DNA of 13,276 nucleotides. It comes from JAJRWS01 sp039831705 (GTDB lineage Bacteria; Planctomycetota; Planctomycetia; Pirellulales; Lacipirellulaceae). The notes under the pieces are model-generated. The model made no database searches and had not been told where the DNA came from. It worked only from the letters and a program-made list of their open reading frames with translations. The DNA lies in the NCBI GenBank assembly GCA_039831705.1, contig JBDOMT010000063.1, positions 1-13,276 of the forward strand, written 5' to 3'. Shown here one piece after another: positions 7,336-13,276 of the stretch. Positions within the stretch are counted from its first letter, which is position 1. Each line of letters begins with the position of its first letter. The translations under genes were made by a program, and so were the position numbers.

Positions 7336-8706
7336 TCAGCCCCCAGCATTCGGTGAGGATGAATCGGTGGCTATCGAGGCAGGCCCTTCTTCGCCCTTCA
7401 CCTGTTCTTGCTTCCGATTGACGACGATCACTTCCTGGTAAGGACGCAATCGCTCCACACCCTCAGTCACAATTCGATCACCTGCCTGCAAATCTCCGCA
7501 GACTTCGATAAATTGTCCCTGACTCAACCCATCCTGCACCTCTACCGCGCGGACTCGATTGTCTGACTGCACAATGTAGACCATGGGCTTACCACTGGAA
7601 CGATCTATGGCATCTTTGTTAATCAATAGCACCTCACGTGTTGCACCATAAAAAGCAATTCGGGCCAGCATCCCTTCCTTGAGCATGGGTTGTCCTGATT
7701 CGATCGTGTTAGGCATCCTCACGATCACTGGAAAACTTCGGCTTCCCTGCTGCCACTTAGTCCTGGGCACAATCGAATTAATCACTCCTTCCATCGGACC
7801 TTTCCCCAACGCATCGACATGCACTTCGACATTTTGCCCTACACTAATTTGGCCAATCGCGTTTTCTTCTACTTGAACTCGCACCTCCACTTCATCGAGT
7901 CGGATCAGTGTGACCACGGGCCCGCCTTCGTCCACCCACTGCCCCAGATCGGTATGACGTTGAGTGACGAAGCCGGCAAAAGGGGCCACCACGCTCAGGC
8001 GTGCGACTTCATCTTCTCCCCGCAGCACGTTTTGCTGCTGGGCATCACGGGCTGCCCGGGCCGCCTCTACCTGTTCGCGGCGGTAACCATTTTGTTTCAA
8101 TTGGTGATCCGCTTCTGCTTCGGCAACCGCCTGCAGTGAACGTTGGGCCTGGTAAATAGCCTCATCAGATTGTTCCTCGCTGATCGCCGTCTGTTCTTGA
8201 AGTTTTTCCGCACGGGCAGCACGACGGGCAGCGTACTTACTCTCTGCTTCAGCGGATTTCAACCGGGCCTCGGCCTGCTGAATTTCCTCTTGCCGGTAAC
8301 CATTCTTAAATTGCTCCAATTCTTGCTCGCGTTGGTGCAACAACGCACGCGCTTCTTGCAAGCGAATGGACAAGGTCTTTTCTCGTAATTGGGCGAGCAA
8401 CTCTCCACGCTCAACATACTGCCCATCTCGGACCGGCATCTCAATCACTACCCCAGGCAGCGAAGAGGCAACGACACTTTCATCGACGGGCACCACCGAT
8501 CCAATCGAATGAATCGTGGCCGCAATGGGCCCAAGGCGGACTGTCATCACTTTGACGGGAGCTGGTGGAGAAGTTTGTAAGGATTCGATTGGCTGCTGAC
8601 AGCTACAGCAGATAAGGGACGTAACAACAGACAGAATTCGCCAACCTACTTGGGAACCATGTCCATGCTTCACAGCAGGTAAAATTGTTTCAGGGTCAGA
8701 AGTCAT
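7336..8706 (-). CDS. RND efflux periplasmic adaptor (membrane fusion lipoprotein)
   Basis: HlyD/AcrA-type adaptor of 456 residues that links the RND pump to an outer-membrane channel. After a hydrophobic stretch at 22-35 the sequence SLICCSCQ offers lipobox-like cysteines (C33, C34 or C36), so it is probably a lipoprotein. Lipoyl half-domains lie at about 81-108 (LPGVVIEMPVRDGQYVERGE) and 238-268 (VVAPFAGFVTQRHTDLGQWV). Between them is a long Ala/Glu/Gln/Arg-rich coiled-coil hairpin of about 125 residues, with matching NGYR motifs at 135-138 and 206-209, one in each arm. Beta-barrel and membrane-proximal domains follow (270-430), then an acidic, serine-rich tail. The ATG at 8706 has AGGG upstream; the first 20 residues are polar, so a slightly later start is conceivable. 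It is the first gene of the efflux unit, and the pump's ribosome binding site lies in its last codons. Confidence 0.88.
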   Translation of the reverse strand: MTSDPETILPAVKHGHGSQVGWRILSVVTSLICCSCQQPIESLQTSPPAPVKVMTVRLGPIAATIHSIGSVVPVDESVVASSLPGVVIEMPVRDGQYVERGELLAQLREKTLSIRLQEARALLHQREQELEQFKNGYRQEEIQQAEARLKSAEAESKYAARRAARAEKLQEQTAISEEQSDEAIYQAQRSLQAVAEAEADHQLKQNGYRREQVEAARAARDAQQQNVLRGEDEVARLSVVAPFAGFVTQRHTDLGQWVDEGGPVVTLIRLDEVEVRVQVEENAIGQISVGQNVEVHVDALGKGPMEGVINSIVPRTKWQQGSRSFPVIVRMPNTIESGQPMLKEGMLARIAFYGATREVLLINKDAIDRSSGKPMVYIVQSDNRVRAVEVQDGLSQGQFIEVCGDLQAGDRIVTEGVERLRPYQEVIVVNRKQEQVKGEEGPASIATDSSSPNAGG

Positions 8707-8762
8707 GCAAGTTTACCCTGTTCGGGCCATGATGAAGAACGGGGTCTAAATGACGAATTCCG

Positions 8763-8788
8763 AATAAAACCTGAGTCGCAGAGCGACT
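8763..8788 (-). terminator. Possible weak intrinsic terminator after the exonuclease gene
   Basis: Read on the - strand, AGTCGC-TCT-GCGACT (8774-8788) forms a 6-base-pair GC-rich hairpin, followed after four bases by TTTTATT (8763-8769). It sits about 42 bases past the exonuclease stop and before the efflux adaptor start. The short stem and the offset T run make it weak. It could equally be a hairpin in the efflux leader. Confidence 0.35.
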
Positions 8789-8829
8789 GCATGTGGCTTA
8801 CAGGGCAGAAACCATTAGTATAGCAGCTA

Positions 8830-9720
8830 TCAATCGGCAAGCGAACAATCTGGCCGATACAAAGCGCGCAACTGCTTGGGACTGCCGCTGCCGAACATGG
8901 CGCCCTGTACCCGCCTAGCCGTCTCTTCGGGCCCGATACGACTGATTTTTGTCGGTGTGGCGGCGGGCAGGAAACGCCACAGATCGTCGTCCCCTTCGTC
9001 GCTACGCCCGGTCAGGCGACCGGCCAGTGCGACCAATAGCAACACATCCGCCGCACAGTATCGAATCAACTGTTCACGAGCACCTTGATCTCGACCTGAT
9101 TGCCATGCATTCCACAGCTCCACTGCCATTTGTCCATCGGCATCTTTTAAGTCGGAAGGGCGTTCGATCTTCAATTGACTGGTAATTTCTTTAAGGCCCC
9201 CCCGATATCCCTGGTGGTAGCAACTCCAACGCAAATCAAGATGACCGCAGCCGAGTGTTGGAATGTGAAATGCATCGAGTACTCGCGGAACGTCAAAGGT
9301 GCTGCCGTTAAAAGAAACTAGTAGCGTTACATTTTCCAGCAATTCTAAAAAATCATCCAAATTTTCATGCTCAACAAAGGTCCACAAACGACCCTGGTGC
9401 CAACAAACAATGGTGGTAATCGACGCATCGTAATGGAGACCTTCGGTTTCAATGTCGAAAAATGTAGCTTGTTCGAAAAAATGATCCAAGATGCGCCATC
9501 GATCTTGAGTCGCAAAACAATCGAGAAAATAGCCAAGATCATCCGCCTTCAGGGCTGTCAGACATCGGTGACATTCGGCGACCAGTTGGTGGCGCCAATT
9601 GGCGGGAATCTGGTCATGATATTCCAACACGTCTGGCCACGTTCGTATCCCGGCGCTGTGGAGTGACGCCAGACGGGCAGGACCGATCCCTGCGCAATGT
9701 TGGAGTGCCTCGGTGATCAA
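8830..9720 (-). CDS. MrfB/YprB-like DEDD exonuclease with N-terminal HhH segment
   Basis: RNase H-fold 3'-5' exonuclease-like protein of 296 residues, the expected nuclease partner of the helicase upstream. Exonuclease motifs: FFDIETEGL (D89, E91), SFNGSTFD (D143), GHLDL (D162) and YCAADV (Y221, D225), a complete DEDD set. Residues 9-32 (CAGIGPARLASLHSAGI and following) look like a helix-hairpin-helix DNA-binding element. B. subtilis YprB, as I recall it, is about 410 residues with a C-terminal repeat domain. Here the chain ends about 70 residues after motif III, so that domain is absent. The start must be TTG at 9720: the frame is closed at 9736-9738 and no ATG or GTG occurs before the HhH. 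TTGA overlaps the helicase stop by 4 bases, implying translational coupling. Single-strand or duplex preference cannot be read from the sequence. Confidence 0.82.
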   Translation of the reverse strand: MITEALQHCAGIGPARLASLHSAGIRTWPDVLEYHDQIPANWRHQLVAECHRCLTALKADDLGYFLDCFATQDRWRILDHFFEQATFFDIETEGLHYDASITTIVCWHQGRLWTFVEHENLDDFLELLENVTLLVSFNGSTFDVPRVLDAFHIPTLGCGHLDLRWSCYHQGYRGGLKEITSQLKIERPSDLKDADGQMAVELWNAWQSGRDQGAREQLIRYCAADVLLLVALAGRLTGRSDEGDDDLWRFLPAATPTKISRIGPEETARRVQGAMFGSGSPKQLRALYRPDCSLAD

Positions 9721-12185
9721 TGAATTCGGGCCCGTTTATCTTTGAGGATCTGGCTCGCTTTTTCCATTCGCTGTTGCAATCGCACCTGAAGTGTATCGAT
9801 CGGTGGAGGTACCGTACCAGGTTGCGGTGTGAGTTCATGAGAAGTTACCTCTGGCAGCTCAATGCGTCCACGAGTCAAGGCGATCAGCAAGCTTCGCGTG
9901 CAAGCCACCGAGGCATTCGTTTCGACTAACAATTGTTCGAGCTGCTCATCTTCAATACCCGGAGGGAGAGAGGTCACACATGCCGGGCATCCGGCGACGC
10001 ACGCACACTGGTCGATAATCGACAAGCAAAGCTCGAATGCGTCTTGCAAAACTTCAAATATCTTCTCCGCGTAGCCCACTCCTCCGGCCACGGTATCGTA
10101 CAGGTAGAGGGCGCTCTGCCATTGGCCGTCGGCCTGTTCATTCAGAGCAATATCGGTTTCGATGTCCTTGATATCGCCCAGGCAGAGACTCGGGGCAGTT
10201 TGTCGCAATAAGTAACCCAATCCATGCAGGGCTGCACCCACTTGGCGCTGGTCTCGGCCTGCAACCGTATCGCGCCACTCGCAGGGCAAATGGAGGCTGA
10301 AGCCGGTGGTGTCGTAGACAAAAGGCTCCAATGTGATGGGGCCGTAGCCGATGTTTTCGAAAGAGCGCTCACGAATTTTCTTATAGAGCTTGGGCTGTCT
10401 ATTGACATTTACGTAGCCAAAGTCAATCGCAGCGCCGTGCAACTCCCCCTGGTCGAGTGACTCAGTCAGTGCCACCCGGCTCTCCCAGACCGCTTCGGTA
10501 TAGTAGTCAACGTCTACCGACTCGACCCGGCAAAGTTTCTTTTCTAAATCCAGCTCCAACGACATGTAACGGTGTCCCAAGTGCTGGTAGATGGCGTCTT
10601 TGTAAAGAGTACCTCGCGCTCCGATCGGATCGAGCTCCCCAATCACTTCACTACCACAATGAATTTCCACGTTGTAGTCGGTCATGCCGCGCAAGTTGAC
10701 CCCTCGGGCGGGATAGTCGCGGAGCGCATAGCGATAATCACCGTGGTAGTCGGCCAAGCTGCCATCTTCTTTCAAGATCGACAGGGCCGTCGAGTAGGCT
10801 GGCTCGGCAAAGGCCCGTTCTTGCTCGCGCAGTGGATGTTCGTGAGCCGCGCAGGGCAGATGCTGCAGCAGGATGTAGGGATTGTCGGCATGTAACCAGG
10901 CCCGCTCGATAGGGGCCTGGGAGAGAAATTCTGGATGATTGACAAAGTACTGGTCAATGGGTGTGTCCCGTGCCGTGTAGACAATGACCGCGCGCGAACC
11001 ACGTCGTCCTACCCGACCCGCCTGTTGCCAGAAACTGGCCATGGAACCGGGATGACCGCTGAGAATACACAGATCCAAGTCACCAATATCGATCCCCAGC
11101 TCTAAAGCATTGGTGCTGATGATCGTATTCACCCGGCCCGACGCCAAATCGCGTTCCAATTGGCGGCGCTCGTTGGGCAACAAACCTCCCCGATAAGGCT
11201 TTACCTTGTTGGCCAATTCAGGATGGCCGTCCGTGACCGCTCGACACAACCGTTCGACTTGCTGCCGCGCTCGACAAAAGCAGATGGTGCGGACACCCAA
11301 GCGGGTTGCTTCTCGTATCAGGGGAATACTGATCGAACCAGGGCCCTTGCGGACCAAAGCGTGGCCATGAGTGGGAACCACCGGCGGGTTGATCAGGTAG
11401 AGATCTCGCTGTGGCCGCGGCGCCCCGTCGCTGCTGATGACGTTAAACGGCCGTTGAAACAGGGCCTCTACATGTTCGGCCGGATTGCCGATCGTCGCCG
11501 ATGAGCAGACGAACACGGGACGACTCCCGTGCATTTCGCAAACGCGCACTAAACGTCGTATCACGTTAGCCACATGGGAGCCAAATGCCCCTCGATAAGA
11601 GTGGACTTCATCTACCACGATGTACCGCAGTCGCTCCAGGAATGTCCGCCAACGACGACTGTGATTGGGCAAGATTCCCGAATGGAGCATGTCCGGATTG
11701 GTAATCATGAAATCGGATTGCGACTGGATGCGGGTACGTTGATCACGCGGTGTGTCACCGTCGAAAGTTCCCAGGCGAGGAGTCACACCGCTTGCCACCA
11801 GCAAGTTGCCTAACACGCCCTCTTGGTCGCGTGACAGGGCCTTCGTAGGATAGAGCAGAAGCACACTAAAAGGCGAATCAGCTTGCAGATATTCATGCAG
11901 AATCGGTAGCAGAAACGAAAGCGTTTTGCCGCTGGCAGTTTGAGAGACCAATACGGCATCACGCCCCTGACTGATGGATTCAAAGGCTTCCAGTTGATGC
12001 GAATAGAGATTTTGCAAACCTCCTTTTGTCAACGCTTCAGCCAAACGTTCATCCAAGTCGGTTGGCACCGGGCCGAATACACCTGCAGAGGCCTCCAACA
12101 CTTTGCGAGCGGCAATCTGCGGTGCGAATCTTTGCTGCAAATACTCCAGCAGGGATTCGATACGTGCGGCTGGCTCCTTACCCAT
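9717..12185 (-). CDS. mrfA: MrfA/YprA-like DEAD/H-box helicase with C-terminal DUF1998 zinc site
   Basis: Superfamily 2 ATP-dependent helicase, 822 residues from the ATG at 12185. Motifs in this numbering: Q-motif region YSHQLEA (61-67), Walker A SQTASGKT (81-88), PTKALSRDQ (113-121), DEVH (192-195), SSAT (228-231), STNALELGIDIGD (357-369) and QQAGRVGRRG (387-396). The C-terminal half ends with a cysteine cluster, C720, C727, C729, C733 and C736 (CACVAGCPAC), the DUF1998-type zinc site of MrfA. In B. subtilis MrfA acts with the exonuclease MrfB in a UvrABC-independent mitomycin C repair route; the adjacent coupled exonuclease gene supports that assignment here. An upstream TTG (12203) and ATGs at 12197 and 12188 are in frame, but GGAGG at 12191-12195 sits 5 bases before 12185. 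It follows the nitrobindin-like gene by about 50 bases on the same strand. DISARM DrmA or a generic Lhr-type helicase is less likely. Confidence 0.87.
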   Translation of the reverse strand: MGKEPAARIESLLEYLQQRFAPQIAARKVLEASAGVFGPVPTDLDERLAEALTKGGLQNLYSHQLEAFESISQGRDAVLVSQTASGKTLSFLLPILHEYLQADSPFSVLLLYPTKALSRDQEGVLGNLLVASGVTPRLGTFDGDTPRDQRTRIQSQSDFMITNPDMLHSGILPNHSRRWRTFLERLRYIVVDEVHSYRGAFGSHVANVIRRLVRVCEMHGSRPVFVCSSATIGNPAEHVEALFQRPFNVISSDGAPRPQRDLYLINPPVVPTHGHALVRKGPGSISIPLIREATRLGVRTICFCRARQQVERLCRAVTDGHPELANKVKPYRGGLLPNERRQLERDLASGRVNTIISTNALELGIDIGDLDLCILSGHPGSMASFWQQAGRVGRRGSRAVIVYTARDTPIDQYFVNHPEFLSQAPIERAWLHADNPYILLQHLPCAAHEHPLREQERAFAEPAYSTALSILKEDGSLADYHGDYRYALRDYPARGVNLRGMTDYNVEIHCGSEVIGELDPIGARGTLYKDAIYQHLGHRYMSLELDLEKKLCRVESVDVDYYTEAVWESRVALTESLDQGELHGAAIDFGYVNVNRQPKLYKKIRERSFENIGYGPITLEPFVYDTTGFSLHLPCEWRDTVAGRDQRQVGAALHGLGYLLRQTAPSLCLGDIKDIETDIALNEQADGQWQSALYLYDTVAGGVGYAEKIFEVLQDAFELCLSIIDQCACVAGCPACVTSLPPGIEDEQLEQLLVETNASVACTRSLLIALTRGRIELPEVTSHELTPQPGTVPPPIDTLQVRLQQRMEKASQILKDKRARIH

Positions 12186-12190
12186 CATTG

Positions 12191-12195
12191 CCTCC
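12191..12195 (-). promoter_or_regulatory. Shine-Dalgarno GGAGG deciding the helicase start
   Basis: On the - strand GGAGG is followed by CA-ATG-ATG. Spacing is 5 bases to the ATG at 12185 and only 2 to the ATG at 12188. The upstream TTG (12203) and ATG (12197) have no comparable site, so translation most likely begins at 12185. Confidence 0.65.
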
Positions 12196-12238
12196 ATGTA
12201 CAAGTCGTTCCAGTGATTGCTATACGCCTAGGAATCGG

Positions 12239-12793
12239 CTAATTTCGTTTCAGCACGTTCTCATCGGTATGGTCAAAGCTGTTGCCATAAATATCGAGAA
12301 AGGTTGTTTCAGCATAGGACAACTTATCGCCTTGGAGTGTTATCCGATGTCGAAACTCCACGGTCCTCGCATTATCCCTCATGAACGGAGACTGAATGAT
12401 GCCCCACGAGTCATCTCCCAGCTTAGCGGCAACTTCCAGGACTACTTTCGTATCGGCTGCATCCGTTGCGGCATAGGTACCACCAGCCAACACGCAGACG
12501 GCCCGTGGAATGGTGAGCGATTGCATGACCACACCGGACTCAGCATACCACATCCAGTACCCAGTTTGGTCATGAAACTGTTCGTCGTTGGATTTACGAA
12601 ACACAGCCTGATGATAACGGACCACTGCCAAATTTTGTGTTTCGGCATTGGTGGCATTGTCGGCCCCCTCAAAAAGAATGGTTTCGTAATAGGGACTCAG
12701 TTCCGATCCATCTGGCTCTGGAGAAACATCCAAACCCTGATCGCCACGCCAAGTACCTAGCAAGCCTGTCAGCGGACCATAGTCGATGTCCAT
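12239..12793 (-). CDS. Nitrobindin-like (THAP4/FABP-type) heme-binding beta-barrel protein
   Basis: Small soluble protein of 184 residues, probably a single ten-stranded beta-barrel of the nitrobindin type, which bind heme and react with NO or peroxynitrite in characterised members. The N-terminal PLTGLLGTWRGDQG (7-20) is the family's GxWxG opening; YYETILFEG, HDQTGYWMWYAESG (74-87) and VCVLAGGTY follow the expected strand order. H175 in FDHTDENVLKR, near the C-terminus, is a candidate proximal heme ligand but is placed only by eye. The longest ORF begins with a GTG at 12817; I prefer the ATG at 12793 because AAAGGA lies 6 bases upstream. No signal peptide or membrane segment. It precedes the helicase on the same strand with a gap of about 50 bases, so it may be the first gene of the repair operon. 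It might instead be a non-heme lipocalin-like protein. Confidence 0.6.
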   Translation of the reverse strand: MDIDYGPLTGLLGTWRGDQGLDVSPEPDGSELSPYYETILFEGADNATNAETQNLAVVRYHQAVFRKSNDEQFHDQTGYWMWYAESGVVMQSLTIPRAVCVLAGGTYAATDAADTKVVLEVAAKLGDDSWGIIQSPFMRDNARTVEFRHRITLQGDKLSYAETTFLDIYGNSFDHTDENVLKRN

Positions 12794-12799
12794 CGTTAT

Positions 12800-12805
12800 T
12801 CCTTT
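12800..12805 (-). promoter_or_regulatory. Shine-Dalgarno AAAGGA of the nitrobindin-like gene
   Basis: AAAGGA followed by six bases (ATAACG is the flanking context) and the ATG at 12793. The longer reading starting at GTG 12817 would place this site inside the gene and lacks its own ribosome binding site. A short inverted repeat CTCAG-GAATA-CTGAG (12821-12835) lies just upstream. Confidence 0.6.
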
Positions 12806-12943
12806 AGATTTATGCACCGCCTCAGGAATACTGAGTTATTTCGTGAGTGCTGCTAGGTAAGGTATTTTCCATTCTTGGAGGATCTACCCATTGAAGCTAA
12901 TTGTATTTCTCGAAAACACATAAAAACACGTAATTTATAGCCT

Positions 12944-13021
12944 CTAGTCGCTTTTACTTGTTACGCAATGGCCGCCACAGTAGGTCCGATTATAGATGCT
13001 CACAGGTGTCATGACACCCAC
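12944..13021 (-). CDS. Possible small ORF with CGGHC motif
   Basis: A 25-codon ORF beginning with GTG at 13021 and ending TAG, preceded by AAAAAAGGAG with 8-base spacing, one of the best ribosome binding sites in the window. The product reads VGVMTPVSIYNRTY then CGGHC then VTSKSD, with Cys15, His18 and Cys19 possibly binding metal or only coincidental. It lies about 150 bases upstream of the nitrobindin-like start on the same strand, so it could be a leader peptide, a small protein or a gene remnant. I recognise no family. No transmembrane segment. Confidence 0.3.
   Translation of the reverse strand: MGVMTPVSIYNRTYCGGHCVTSKSD
13005..13018. promoter_or_regulatory. Perfect 14-base palindrome over the small-ORF start
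   Basis: GGTGTCATGACACC is a perfect inverted repeat covering codons 2-6 of the short ORF beginning at 13021. A related sequence on the same strand around 13058-13085 (GGTGTC, six extra bases, ATGACCCC, GTGAG) suggests an old duplication. It could be an operator upstream of the nitrobindin-like gene; nothing confirms binding. Confidence 0.3.
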
Positions 13022-13059
13022 AATTTATGCTCCTTTTTTGTCACTGTTCTTTTACGATC

Positions 13060-13221
13060 TCACGGGGTCATGAGGGCGACACCCCTCAATTCCACCTCGC
13101 TCATCTCCACCACCTCCCACCGCTGCCGCTTTAGCTGAGAGTTCCTCATTAACTTCCCGTTGAATTGTTAGGGATGGTGCTGCTCAAGACGAGAGAGCGT
13201 ATCATAAATTGGGTCATACAT
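13060..13221 (-). pseudogene. Possible remnant of a small gene, frame interrupted by one stop
   Basis: In one - strand frame, ATG at 13221 opens MYDPIYDTLSRLEQHHP, then a TAA at 13168-13170. The same frame reopens and from the ATG at 13149 reads MRNSQLKRQRWEVVEMSEVE, continuing LRGVALMTP to a TGA at 13060. The composition on both sides of the stop looks protein-like (charged, amphipathic). It could be a decayed small gene, two separate micro-ORFs or chance. No ribosome binding site is visible for the first part, and a weak GGGAAG precedes the second. I do not recognise the family. Confidence 0.22.
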
Positions 13222-13276
13222 CGTAAGCGTACGCGGAATACATACTTGCCAGGTTTGCTAGGCTGGGAACATTCAA
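13150..13276. other. Right-end region, no firm gene
   Basis: Apart from the possible remnant ending near 13221, no conventional gene is supported between the nitrobindin-like start and the window edge (about 480 bases in all). A second - strand frame stays open from the window edge to about 13152 without a start codon in context, so the tail of a gene outside the window is possible but not favoured. TATGAT on the - strand at about 13202-13207 resembles a -10 box but lacks a -35 at normal distance. Confidence 0.4.

Noticed and set aside
3845..8706. Copper or silver efflux (CusBA)
   Set aside because: Although the TM4 motif resembles the VDAA type, no methionine-rich sites or metal-binding motifs are apparent in the adaptor or pump loops, so metal specificity is unsupported.
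9717..12185. DISARM-type or other phage-defence helicase
   Set aside because: The helicase and DUF1998-like cysteine cluster are in one protein, and no methyltransferase, phospholipase D or other DISARM partner is nearby; the YprB-like neighbour points to repair.
12026..12760. 244-residue + strand ORF opposite the helicase start and the nitrobindin-like gene
   Set aside because: It is antisense to two supported genes, spans their intergenic gap, and its translation shows no domain or motif pattern.

Overview
The window is ordinary, gene-dense bacterial chromosome: eight well-supported protein genes, one on the + strand at the left and seven on the - strand, with gene-free stretches at both ends. 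My best guess at the source is a planctomycete of the Pirellulales type. That is inference from base composition that looks moderate, the mix of families, and the long, insertion-bearing RND pump; no rRNA or marker gene is present to settle it. There is no phage, integrase, transposase, CRISPR array, tRNA or rRNA that I can recognise.

Layout, left to right. (1) Positions 1-370 hold no protein gene, but 1-180 carry two copies of an imperfect palindromic repeat (REP-like hairpins) sharing a 31-base identical 3' arm. (2) 371-1816 (+) is a soluble (Si-specific) pyridine nucleotide transhydrogenase, SthA. (3) 1833-3643 (-) is a two-gene, translationally coupled unit: a DapA-superfamily class I aldolase/lyase with a non-canonical active site, then an amidohydrolase-2 TIM-barrel enzyme. 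Together they look like a small catabolic pathway of unknown substrate. A 201-base intergenic region with two inverted repeats precedes it. (4) 3845-8706 (-) is an RND efflux unit: a membrane fusion (periplasmic adaptor) lipoprotein followed 2 bases later by a 1162-residue inner-membrane pump with two insertions relative to AcrB. No outer-membrane factor is in the window. (5) 8830-12793 (-) is a likely three-gene unit: a nitrobindin-like heme-binding beta-barrel protein, a DEAD/H-box helicase with a C-terminal cysteine cluster (MrfA/YprA family), and a DEDD exonuclease-like protein (MrfB/YprB family) that overlaps the helicase by 4 bases. In Bacillus subtilis the MrfA-MrfB pair repairs mitomycin C damage, so this block is probably a DNA-repair module. 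(6) 12794-13276 has no conventional gene, but its - strand holds a cluster of very short ORFs, one with a good ribosome binding site and a CGGHC motif, and a perfect 14-base palindrome.

I did not find a clearly new multi-gene system. The most interesting items are the lineage-variant MrfAB pair with its possible nitrobindin partner, the RND pump with an apparent extra pair of membrane helices and an extra porter-domain segment, the atypical DapA-like enzyme with its coupled amidohydrolase, and the short-ORF cluster at the right end. Two starts were moved from the longest-ORF position to internal ATGs because of clear Shine-Dalgarno sequences (helicase at 12185, nitrobindin-like at 12793), and the exonuclease has only a TTG start available.
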